A DNA stretch of 64,000 nucleotides from Alkalinema sp. FACHB-956 (GTDB lineage Bacteria; Cyanobacteriota; Cyanobacteriia; Leptolyngbyales; Leptolyngbyaceae). Of this stretch, positions 36,318 through 43,870 are shown piece by piece (the stretch's first letter is position 1; each line of letters begins with the position of its first letter). A program made the position numbers and the translations under genes. The notes below the pieces were generated by a model. The model searched no databases. It saw only the letters and a program-made list of their open reading frames with translations, and was not told the origin of the DNA. The stretch is taken from NCBI RefSeq assembly GCF_014697025.1, contig NZ_JACJRC010000012.1:95073-159072 (forward strand), given 5' to 3'.

Positions 36318-37112
36318 TTAAAATTCTGAATTTTTAGGGGTGCTGAAGACTTTGCGAATCACTAAGGCAATGATAAAGAAAATACTGCCTAGGAAACCAA
36401 AAATTCCAGGAAGAATCCACAGTGCCACCGTGTTGCCAAAGGAATCAATGCGGGCTTGGCTGGGGTGGGCAGGATTGTACAGAATGGTGACTTGTTCGCC
36501 TTTTTCGTAGGCTGGTGGCTGGCTGGCTTCACTCATTTCAATCCGATGGGACTGACGATCGGCGGATTGGAAATCCACCACTGGCGCGTAGACCATATAA
36601 CCCGTAGGGCGACGATTGCGATCGAGGACATTCCGCCCCACGAGGTCAACCACTTGGCCGGATGCTCGTTGTTCTTTGGCAAGGGTTTGTTGATTGCTGT
36701 AGGTGGCGATCCCTGCGATCGTGAGGAAACTTACGCCAATGGGGAAGAAGATCCAAAAAATAATCCGTTCAACGGGCCAGGTTTCTGGCTGGCTGGGCTG
36801 GGGAACGTGGGACTGTTGCAGATGTGGCCAAAGGGAATCTGAAGGGGGAAAGGGGTCGGCATCGGCAAAGTCAAAATCGTCATCCAGGGCCGTTGGGTTG
36901 GCGACCCGCGCCATTAACTTCAGTACTTTTTTGCGATCGTCGTCGTTGGGAATTTCGTCGGGATGGCTGTACTGGATACCGTTCACTTCGATCGACGTGA
37001 TTTCGTCATTGTTCCAGTTGATGGAAATTTTGGAGTTATGGGGGGACTCTTGGCTCATACAGGCAAATGAGAGGATCGGATTGGCAACAGTGGAGGATCT
37101 GGATACTGCCAT
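36318..37112 (-). CDS. DUF3592-like membrane protein
   Basis: 264 residues from ATG 37112; an internal ATG beginning MSQESPHN is an alternative start. Residues ~30-115 are soluble and acidic with an Asp/Pro-rich tail. There are two membrane helices, near 118-142 (IIFWIFFPIGVSFLTIAGIA) and 230-256 (ALWILPGIFGFLGSIFFIIALVI). Between them is a beta-rich extracytoplasmic domain (GQVVDLVG, YAPVVDFQSADRQSHRIEMS, KGEQVTILYNPAHPSQARIDSF) that matches the DUF3592 pattern. Function unknown. It lies 106 bp after the TPR-CHAT gene end side on the same strand. Confidence 0.75.
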   Translation of the reverse strand: MAVSRSSTVANPILSFACMSQESPHNSKISINWNNDEITSIEVNGIQYSHPDEIPNDDDRKKVLKLMARVANPTALDDDFDFADADPFPPSDSLWPHLQQSHVPQPSQPETWPVERIIFWIFFPIGVSFLTIAGIATYSNQQTLAKEQRASGQVVDLVGRNVLDRNRRPTGYMVYAPVVDFQSADRQSHRIEMSEASQPPAYEKGEQVTILYNPAHPSQARIDSFGNTVALWILPGIFGFLGSIFFIIALVIRKVFSTPKNSEF

Positions 37113-37218
37113 CTATCTCACACGATCGCAGCCTATGCAGGACGACAATTTTACATTTTTTGATTTTTACAGTGTGTTGATCTTGCTTCTTACCGGACAA
37201 AACCTGTGCAACGTCTAA

Positions 37219-40200
37219 TTACAAACTGTTGCCGATGAGAATAAATGGTGCCCAGTAGTAGGGATGGATGAAGGAATTGGGGGGTGGTTGACCTTCGATA
37301 TCGCGATAAGCACCAGCCCGATCGAGAGCTTTGGCGTCTTTGGCGGTGAGGTTGCCTAGCATGAAATCTTTCTGTACCTGTTGGATGGCTTGGGCTTTGG
37401 TCATGCCATTGGCGAGGTGTTTGTAAAACTGTTGCATCATGAGGGCGGTGCTGGCATCGTTGACGTTCCAGAGGGAAGCCATCACGGATTTCACGTCATT
37501 TTTCAAGAAGAAGTAGCTAATCCCCGGAATTTCCATACCGTCGCTAGCACGATCGCCCACAGCGGTTTGGCAGGCTGAGAGAACCACCAAATGAATCTTG
37601 CTTAAGCCATAGTTGCCTAACTGGTCGATTAACTCCGTGGTTAAATTTTGTCCGCGTCCCGGTACTAGATAGGAATCTTCTGGACGACCTGGTTTGAAGG
37701 CTCCATGGGTCGCAAGGTGCAAAATGCGATAGGTGCCCTTGTGGAGATTGGTTTGTAATGCTTCATAGTTAAAGCTGGTGTTGAGAAATTCACGACCGGG
37801 GTAGATGCCCTGAAGGTCTTTAGGTTGTTGTGTTCGGGTGATGGCATCCAATTCGGCGGGCACATTGACTAATGGATTTAAGTTGGGGAAGTTGGATGCG
37901 CCCATGGCGAGTAGCAGGGGTTGGTTACCTGTGGGTCGGGGTGTTTCTTCCTTGGTATCTGTTTCGCTGGCGGCGGTAATGGTGCTGACGGTGAAGCGTT
38001 GAATCAGGTACTGGTTGCCATCGTACAAGGCGGCTAGGGGAAGATAGCGGGTTATACTATCCGGCGCAAAGACGAGGTGTTTGACGATCTCTGGGTTTAA
38101 TTCTGACTCAAGGGGTTTGATGAGCCATTGGTAGAGCTGCTGGCTGCTGGCTTGGAGGGTTGTTAGATCGCTGGTGGCTACGCCCAGTTGCTCCCGAAAG
38201 GTTTTGATGGTTTTAAACAGTTTCTCAGCAGAAACTTGGCTTTCAAAGGGACGGAAGGTGACGCCTCCATCGCCTGTTTTTACGGCCAACAGAAACTGAA
38301 TTTTGTCTTTGAGAATGAGGGGATAGATCAAGACGGTGCCTGGTTGGGCATTGACGATTTTGCGGGCTTCGGAGTTGAGTTTGGCAGGGGTGAGGGTGCT
38401 TGATTCGGTGGAGAAGTGTTTGGCGAGAATGGCGCGTTGCTGTTTGAGTTCCTGAGTGACGACTGTGTAGAGGGTGTCGCGCTGTTTTAGTAGGCTTGGT
38501 AAGTTGGAGCAGTTCTCTTTTTCGCAGAGATCGATGGCCTGTGCAAATTTACCCAAGTTGGCAAACTGGTTGAGGATTTGCTTTAAGGCAGCTTCTTCGA
38601 TTTTGGCTAGACTAATGCCGGGACTATCGATGCCAACACTATCACGGGTGAATTCGCGGAGTTCGTGCAATTTCAGCAGTTCTAGGACAGCTTGGGCTTC
38701 AGGCAAACGTCTTTGCTGGATTAGCAGATCAGCCAGGGCGCGATAGGTGCCTGCAACGGATTGGGTGTAGGCTTCTTGGGATTCTCGCGGTAGTTTACGA
38801 ATGTCCTGCCGAATGGTTTCCCGCACATTCACCGATTGCTTGTAGAATACAATCGCTAACTCTGGATCTTTGCGTTGTGAAAATAAATTACCAAGGTTGC
38901 TAAATAATTTTCCTTCACTTTCCCGGTCTTTGACCTGTTGAAGGATGGGTAGTGCTTGCTCATAGTAGGCGATCGCTTTTTCATACTGCGACAGGGAGCC
39001 ATAGGCATTGCCCAGATTCATTAGCACTTTTGCTTCGCCATTGCGGTCTTTGACTTGTTGATAGATGGGTCGTGCTTGCTCATAGTAAGTGATCGCTTTG
39101 TCATACTGAGATAGGGAGCGATAGGCTTCACCCAAATTATTCAGCACTTTTGCTTCGCCATTGCGGTCTCTGACTTGTTGAAAGATGGGTCGCGCTTGCT
39201 CATAGTAAGCGATCGCTTTCTCATACTGCGACAGGGAGAGATAGGCATTGCCCAAATTATTCAGCACTTTTGCTTCGCCATTACGGTCTTTGACTTGTTG
39301 AAAGATCGGACGCGCTTGCTTATAGTAGGTGATCGCTTTGTCATACTGAGATAGGGAGCGATAGGCTTCACCCAGATTCATCAGCACTTTTGCTTCGCCA
39401 TTGTGGTCTTTGACTTGTTGAAAGATGGGTAATGCTCGCTCATAGTAAGCAATCGCTTTTTCATACTGGGATAGGGCGGCATAGACATTGCCAAGATTCA
39501 TCAGCAACAATGCTTCGCCATTACGGTCTTTGACTTGTTGAAAGATGGGTAATGCTCGCTCATAGTAAGCAATCGCTTTTTCATACTGGGACAAGGAGTC
39601 ATAGGCATTGCCAAGATTCATCAGCAACAATGCTTCGCCATTGCGGTTTTTAACTTGTTGATAGATTAGTTGTGCTTGTTCGTAGTAGGCGATCGCTTTT
39701 TCATACTGGGACAGGGAGAGATAAGCAGTGCCAAGATTCATCAGCACTGTTGCTTCGCCATTGCGGTCTTCGACTTGTTGAAAGATCGGACGCGCTTGCT
39801 CATAGTAAGTAATCGCTTTTTCATACTGAGATAGGGAGCGATAGGCAGTGCCCAAATTATTCAGCACTTTTGCTTCGCCATTGCGGTCTTTGACTTGTTG
39901 AAAGATGGGTAATGCTCGCTCATAGTAAGCGATCGCTTTTTCATACTGGGATAGGGCGGCATAGACATTGCCCAGATTTATCAGCACGTTTGCTTCGCCA
40001 TTGTGGTCTCTGACTTGTTGATAGATCAGTCGCGCTTGCTCATAGTAAGCGATCGCTTTCTCATACTGGGACAAGGCGCGATAGGCAATGCCCAGATTCA
40101 TCAGCACGTTTGCTTCGCCATTGTGGTCTCTGACTTGTTGATAGATCAGTCGCGCTTGCTCATAGTAAGCGATCGCTTTCTCATACTGGGACAAGGCGCG

Positions 40201-40596
40201 ATAGGCAATGCCCAGATTATTTAGCACTTTTGCTTCGCCATTGCGGTCTTTGACTTGTTGAAAGATGGGTAATGCTTGCTCTAAATAGGCGATCGCTTTT
40301 TCATACTGGGATAGGGAGCGATAGGCAATGCCCAGATTATTCAGCACCTTTGCTTCGCCATTGCGATCGGAAATAGTGCGATACAACTTTAAGGCTTTCT
40401 CAAAGGATTGCAGTGCAGCTTCATACTGACTTGTCTGAGCTTGTTGAATACCCTGTTCTCTGAGCCGATCGGCTTCTGCTTTGCGAGGGTCTACCGCCTG
40501 CGCCACCGTCTGCGCCCGCACCACCCGCACCACCGGAGCCAGCCCCACCAACCCCAGTACCAATCCCACCACCACGATCGACCTTCCGTACCGCAT
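37219..40596 (-). CDS. Secreted TPR-CHAT protein (caspase-like protease fold)
   Basis: 1125 residues from ATG 40596, which has AGGAG 8 nt upstream; an upstream in-frame start at 40629 is less likely. The signal peptide MRYGRSIVVVGLVLGLVGL ends about VVRAQT. Residues ~45-600 are tetratricopeptide repeats of 40 residues (YRSLSQYEKAIAYYEQAR, NGEAKVLNNLGNAY). Residues ~800-1120 are a CHAT domain with the catalytic pair His964 (HLATHGAF) and Cys1009 (LSACQTAVGD), so the dyad is intact. CHAT proteins are clan CD peptidases. In cyanobacteria, TPR-CHAT proteins are often found near two-partner-secretion exoproteins, as here. Processing of the exoproteins is an inference. Substrate unknown. Confidence 0.92.
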   Translation of the reverse strand: MRYGRSIVVVGLVLGLVGLAPVVRVVRAQTVAQAVDPRKAEADRLREQGIQQAQTSQYEAALQSFEKALKLYRTISDRNGEAKVLNNLGIAYRSLSQYEKAIAYLEQALPIFQQVKDRNGEAKVLNNLGIAYRALSQYEKAIAYYEQARLIYQQVRDHNGEANVLMNLGIAYRALSQYEKAIAYYEQARLIYQQVRDHNGEANVLINLGNVYAALSQYEKAIAYYERALPIFQQVKDRNGEAKVLNNLGTAYRSLSQYEKAITYYEQARPIFQQVEDRNGEATVLMNLGTAYLSLSQYEKAIAYYEQAQLIYQQVKNRNGEALLLMNLGNAYDSLSQYEKAIAYYERALPIFQQVKDRNGEALLLMNLGNVYAALSQYEKAIAYYERALPIFQQVKDHNGEAKVLMNLGEAYRSLSQYDKAITYYKQARPIFQQVKDRNGEAKVLNNLGNAYLSLSQYEKAIAYYEQARPIFQQVRDRNGEAKVLNNLGEAYRSLSQYDKAITYYEQARPIYQQVKDRNGEAKVLMNLGNAYGSLSQYEKAIAYYEQALPILQQVKDRESEGKLFSNLGNLFSQRKDPELAIVFYKQSVNVRETIRQDIRKLPRESQEAYTQSVAGTYRALADLLIQQRRLPEAQAVLELLKLHELREFTRDSVGIDSPGISLAKIEEAALKQILNQFANLGKFAQAIDLCEKENCSNLPSLLKQRDTLYTVVTQELKQQRAILAKHFSTESSTLTPAKLNSEARKIVNAQPGTVLIYPLILKDKIQFLLAVKTGDGGVTFRPFESQVSAEKLFKTIKTFREQLGVATSDLTTLQASSQQLYQWLIKPLESELNPEIVKHLVFAPDSITRYLPLAALYDGNQYLIQRFTVSTITAASETDTKEETPRPTGNQPLLLAMGASNFPNLNPLVNVPAELDAITRTQQPKDLQGIYPGREFLNTSFNYEALQTNLHKGTYRILHLATHGAFKPGRPEDSYLVPGRGQNLTTELIDQLGNYGLSKIHLVVLSACQTAVGDRASDGMEIPGISYFFLKNDVKSVMASLWNVNDASTALMMQQFYKHLANGMTKAQAIQQVQKDFMLGNLTAKDAKALDRAGAYRDIEGQPPPNSFIHPYYWAPFILIGNSL
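38941..40380 (-). repeat. Twelve near-identical 120-bp TPR-coding repeats
   Basis: The period is exactly 120 bp for at least 12 units, with degenerate partial units at either side. Bases 39981-40098 equal 40101-40218. Many units carry GCGATCGC or GCAATCGC at the same place. This homogeneity points to recent unequal exchange or slippage. Confidence 0.95.
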
Positions 40597-40704
40597 CTGC
40601 CTACTCCTAGGGGATAACCAAGCAGTCAAGTCTCATTCTAGACCGATCGAGCCTATGGAAAATCCTGATACAACACATCGCAATCTACACTTCAGAAGGC
40701 GCGA

Positions 40705-41121
40705 TCACAACGACCAATCCTCAATTTGTAAACCTGGAACTTGGCCAAAATCTCGACGATTGCGCGTGACGATTACACCATCGACTGAAAGTACGATCGC
40801 GGCAATTCGTAAATCCTGCGTGCCAATCCGCAGCTTCTGTTGCTGGAGATAGCTATATTCTGTAGCAACAGCTTCTGTAAACTCCAAAACCTGCTTATCA
40901 CAGAAAAAGTTTAATGATTCCTTCAGTTTTTGATAGCCCACGATCAACTGAGCCTGATCCGAAGCTCGACGGATATAATTGAGCCATCCTCGAAGTTGTT
41001 CTTCATAGGTCACAACAGTAATTGCTAATTCATTGGGGCGCGTCCTCTGAACATTTTGCACAACTAAAGGATTTCTACGCTGAAATAAAGAAACATGATC
41101 CGTATCTAAAACCCAGAGCAT
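40705..41121 (-). CDS. PIN-domain toxin (VapC-like ribonuclease)
   Basis: 138 residues. The acidic PIN quartet is visible: Asp6 in LDTDH, Glu40/41 in TYEEQ, Asp103 in GTQDLRIAAI and Asp124 in TRNRRDF. GLQIEDW at the C-terminus is typical of the VapC group. VapC enzymes cleave tRNA or other RNA and are held inactive by a cognate antitoxin. The antitoxin candidate ends 27 bp upstream on the same strand. Chromosomal TA pair. Confidence 0.9.
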   Translation of the reverse strand: MLWVLDTDHVSLFQRRNPLVVQNVQRTRPNELAITVVTYEEQLRGWLNYIRRASDQAQLIVGYQKLKESLNFFCDKQVLEFTEAVATEYSYLQQQKLRIGTQDLRIAAIVLSVDGVIVTRNRRDFGQVPGLQIEDWSL

Positions 41122-41148
41122 TACGTAACCTCACCCATTCATGTTGTC

Positions 41149-41508
41149 TTACATCAATTCCTCTCTGGAACTATCTAATTCCCGCCGATAAGCATCGATT
41201 TCCGTTAACACTTGCTCAAATAGTGGATCATTTTCATACATACCCGCGTACTTCATCCAAGGATGCTCCGTCTCTGGATCAACCTGAATCGGCAGGTTAA
41301 CATAAATAACTTCCACAGAGGCTAAGCGATCGCTCAAGTTTTTCTGTAAGGCAGCGATCGCGGCTTCCCGACTGGTTCCTTCTGCCCGACACTCCGTCCA
41401 GCCAATCACCTGGGCAATCCAGTGTTCCTCCGCCTGTTGTTCAACCAATACAGGGTAGGGAAACGGGGTTGTCTGGCTAGATGAAGCATGAATTACATCC
41501 GTCGTCAT
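41149..41508 (-). CDS. Antitoxin candidate, HicB-like fold, partner of the PIN toxin
   Basis: 119 residues from ATG 41508 with AGAGGT upstream. The N-terminal 70 residues have the HicB-like pattern of a short beta sheet plus helix (YPVLVEQQAEEHWIAQVIGWTECRAEGTSREAAIAALQKNLSDRL). The C-terminal 45 residues are acidic and extended with a terminal helix (DPLFEQVLTEIDAYRRELDSSREEL), suited to bind the toxin. No DNA-binding domain of the VapB or HTH type is obvious, so autoregulation is unclear. Order antitoxin-toxin on one strand supports pairing. Confidence 0.75.
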   Translation of the reverse strand: MTTDVIHASSSQTTPFPYPVLVEQQAEEHWIAQVIGWTECRAEGTSREAAIAALQKNLSDRLASVEVIYVNLPIQVDPETEHPWMKYAGMYENDPLFEQVLTEIDAYRRELDSSREELM

Positions 41509-41599
41509 AGCTACCTCTGCAATGTGAATGTGTTTTCATTTTATTGTGTATTTCTTACCACGGTCTAATCCCAAGTTGATTTGTCAATGCTACAGATCT

Positions 41600-41713
41600 G
41601 ATCCCCCTGAGGCCCTGCGCTACGCTATAAAAAAGTAGTAATTGACCAAATTTCCTCTAAATCCCCCTTATTTCTAGCGCAGCGGCGCGTCAGCGCGGGG
41701 ATTCAGGGGGATC
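41600..41713. repeat. Intergenic element bounded by 11-bp inverted repeats (MITE-like)
   Basis: GATCCCCCTGA at 41600-41610 is the exact reverse complement of TCAGGGGGATC at 41703-41713. The ~92-bp interior has a second AAATCCCCC and the GC-rich GCGCAGCGGCGCGTCAGCGC. It has no coding potential and resembles the small palindromic repeats common between cyanobacterial genes. Confidence 0.5.
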
Positions 41714-41732
41714 GAGATTTATAGATCGAAGA

Positions 41733-41918
41733 TTAGCCTTCTAGCATAATCTCCCGAGCGGCCACGCGCACGACGGTGGGTTCGCCCCGTTTACGGACGG
41801 TTTGACTCCATTCGTGGGCGCTGATGAAGTTGATAACGTGCAAAATGCCAATTGCAGCATCGACGGCATCGGCGTCACCACTCAGTTGTAGCTTGATTTT
41901 CTTGGTATAGCGAGTCAT
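41733..41918 (-). CDS. 61-residue hypothetical protein
   Basis: ATG 41918 follows GGAGGA by 6 nt, a strong start signal. Sequence MTRYTKKIKLQLSGDADAVD, then AAIGILHVINFISAHEWSQT, ending TVVRVAAREIMLEG. It looks like a compact alpha/beta protein: a strand, a helix rich in small residues, and a final strand. No family recognised. Its leader holds copy B of the structured element that also precedes the 96-residue gene at 20136-20426. Confidence 0.7.
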   Translation of the reverse strand: MTRYTKKIKLQLSGDADAVDAAIGILHVINFISAHEWSQTVRKRGEPTVVRVAAREIMLEG

Positions 41919-41952
41919 AGGTTTTCCTCCAAATGTGAAATCAATGGACGAG

Positions 41953-42020
41953 GAAAACCCAAAAAGCTAGCCGCCCCGTTTTCTGACATGGCGAAACAGG
42001 GCGGCTTGGGGTGCTAAAAT
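41953..42020 (-). promoter_or_regulatory. Structured 5' leader element, copy B, with terminator-like hairpin
   Basis: On the - strand it begins ATTTTAGCACCCC. It folds into a stem of 8 GC-rich pairs (AGCCGCCC at the right arm 41999-42006, GGGCGGCT pairing at 41969-41976) extended by about five more pairs including one G-U. CTAGCTTTTTGGGTTTTCC follows, 34 nt before the ATG. The run of five T after the stem makes an intrinsic terminator or attenuator plausible. It shares flanks and layout with copy A at 20464-20532. Confidence 0.6.
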
Positions 42021-42233
42021 GCAATCCAGGCAACCATGCTGGGATCATCAGCTTGGGGGCTTAGCGATCGTTCTGAGGCCCTAATCTCATTGCGATCGCG
42101 CTAGTTTTTTGGGCGTATCAGCAGCAAGGGTTGTGTCTCCGATTGCTGCTTAACTATAGCAATGTAGCGGCGATCGTTCTGTCCGTCAACCGTATAGGGG
42201 CGTTAAATTTTGTAGCGCGATCGTTCGCAATTC
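42021..42233. other. Gap upstream of leader element B
   Basis: About 210 bp between the end of the DUF2278-type gene and the structured leader. No gene seen. It includes several CGATCG-containing words. The promoter of the 61-residue gene should lie here. Confidence 0.4.
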
Positions 42234-43253
42234 CTAGAAAACGATCGTCCAACCTTGCTTTTGGACTTGGTCTTTGGTGTAAGAAACGCCGTGGATTTTG
42301 ATGCCTTGGGCATTCAGTAGAGTGATAATGCCACCATCGTTGGAGAGTTGCACATCTTTGCCACTTAAGGGAACTGTGACGGCACTTCCAGCGGCGATCG
42401 GTAGATCCGGTAGGGAATACTTGTGTTTCTGTTTATCTGCCAAGGCCCAATCTTTGAGATTGACTTTACTGGGGGACAGATTCATGAGCGTGACCGATTC
42501 CTTGCCGGGATCGGCTCCCAAGGGATTAACCAGTGCAGCTACAATTTTCACGGCAACTTCTTCGGGTTGTGGTTCAGGTTTAGGTTCACAGACTTCTTTG
42601 ATAGCGTTGCCGGTGCGATCGTCGGTGTGGAAACACTGGGACTGGAATGCTAGGAAAATAGCGACCCATTGGCTGCGTGAGGGGTAATGAATCAGCAGGG
42701 CTCCATCTTGGTAGACGCCGTTATCCTGCTGAAATTTGCCGACACTGCCTTGGTTCATATGAATGTCATGGATACCGCTACCGGGACGGAAACCGAAGTA
42801 TTTATCCGGCGTAGAGGGTTCTGGCCCCCAAGCGACACCAAAGGCATAGACCACAGCATCCTCAGCTTGAATGGCCCGTTGAATATACAAGTCAATCAGT
42901 TCTTTCAAGTCGTTATCTGGGCCAGGAACATCGGGGGGAAGCAGCTTCATCTCCTCCCGGCGAAACAGGTTGCTGCGAATAAAGTCCAGGGCAAGGCCAC
43001 CGGGTTTGGAGTCCAGGGTTTGAAATCCCAGCCGGAGGTTAGGTAATTGATCCAAAATGCCATGCTGGAAGCGATCGTTAACGAAATAGAGTAAATCTGA
43101 GGGACTTTGTTGGGATTTGACGTTAATGGCAATGCGATGTTTCTTCTCGCCGTCGTCAATTAGGACTTGATAGTGGGGCGAGGGATCACTAGCGGGATCA
43201 ATTTTACGTTCGATCGCCCGACCTTTTAAAACGCCGTAGTTTGCTAAACTCAT
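42234..43253 (-). CDS. DUF2278 protein with C-terminal lamin-tail domain
   Basis: 339 residues. Residues 1-215 match DUF2278: NYGVLKGRAIERK at the start, HYQVLIDDGEKKHRIAINVKS, FRPGSGIHDIHMNQGS and DGALLIHYPSRSQWVAIFLAFQSQ. Residues ~232-339 form an immunoglobulin-like lamin-tail (LTD) domain (VKIVAALVNPLGADPGKESVTLMN, LKDWALADKQKHKYSLPD). LTD domains bind or anchor other molecules. The biochemical role of DUF2278 is not known to me. No signal peptide. Start ATG 43253. Confidence 0.85.
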   Translation of the reverse strand: MSLANYGVLKGRAIERKIDPASDPSPHYQVLIDDGEKKHRIAINVKSQQSPSDLLYFVNDRFQHGILDQLPNLRLGFQTLDSKPGGLALDFIRSNLFRREEMKLLPPDVPGPDNDLKELIDLYIQRAIQAEDAVVYAFGVAWGPEPSTPDKYFGFRPGSGIHDIHMNQGSVGKFQQDNGVYQDGALLIHYPSRSQWVAIFLAFQSQCFHTDDRTGNAIKEVCEPKPEPQPEEVAVKIVAALVNPLGADPGKESVTLMNLSPSKVNLKDWALADKQKHKYSLPDLPIAAGSAVTVPLSGKDVQLSNDGGIITLLNAQGIKIHGVSYTKDQVQKQGWTIVF

Positions 43254-43424
43254 GGTCTACAATCTCCTTGAAAAAGTTTACGCTACAATTTGTGTGCATC
43301 AATATGATGTGCGTTCTGGGAATCGTCTCTGTGAACCAAGAATGAAAAGCTAGGCTTTCTCCGGTAGTTTCACGAACAACGATCGTCATTACGGAGTTTT
43401 CTCATACAGTTTTCTGATGAAGTT

Positions 43425-43476
43425 CTCTCGTAAAGTGCCTCTCGTAAAGTGCTCTCATGAAGTGCTCTCATGAAGT
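43425..43476. repeat. Short tandem repeat, about four 11-14 bp units
   Basis: CTCTCGTAAAGTGC occurs twice back to back (43425-43438 and 43439-43452), then TCTCATGAAGTGC and TCTCATGAAGT. The array runs into the 3' end of the 104-residue gene and supplies its stop codon region. Confidence 0.85.
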
Positions 43477-43782
43477 TTCCTCTTCTCCGGTAGGTTCTGA
43501 GCCTGTCTTCAGGGCTGCCCAGTTGTATTGCTCGTTCACTGAGAAATAAACGGGTTTTTCATTTCTCAAAAGATCTAGCATGGGATGTAATTTATCCAAT
43601 GGCATGAATGCGTTAATAATCCCATTGGGATAAACAATGAAATTTTGTGTTCCAGAATAATCTTCAATGAAGTCAATATATCCACGATATCGATTACTAT
43701 CATCGGTTAGATAGACTCGAACGGGTTGACTCTTACCTGCAAACGCCATAACTTCGTAGGTTGCGATGGAAAAAGTAATCAT
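43468..43782 (-). CDS. 104-residue hypothetical protein
   Basis: ATG 43782 with GAGGT just upstream. Beta-rich sequence (ITFSIATYEVMAFAGKSQPVRVYLTDDSNRY... GYIDFIEDYSG... FIVYPNGIINAFMPLDKLHPMLDLL). No membrane segment or signal peptide. Not recognised. It sits between the DUF2278-type gene and the 634-residue gene, same strand, with short tandem repeats in both flanking gaps. Confidence 0.6.
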   Translation of the reverse strand: MITFSIATYEVMAFAGKSQPVRVYLTDDSNRYRGYIDFIEDYSGTQNFIVYPNGIINAFMPLDKLHPMLDLLRNEKPVYFSVNEQYNWAALKTGSEPTGEEETS

Positions 43783-43828
43783 TTTGACCTCGTTTATTCC
43801 ATGGATAGTAGAAGCCCCTGACCGATCG

Positions 43829-43864
43829 ACTAATTACATAACTAATTACATAACTAATCACATG
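43829..43864. repeat. Three 12-bp tandem units
   Basis: ACTAATTACATA twice, then the variant ACTAATCACATG. It lies immediately before the stop of the 634-residue gene and upstream of the 104-residue gene. Confidence 0.9.
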
Positions 43865-43870
43865 ACTCAA

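Noticed and set aside
38941..40380. CRISPR array suggested by regular repeats
   Set aside because: The period is 120 bp, the whole unit is conserved with no unique spacers, and it encodes in-frame TPR units.
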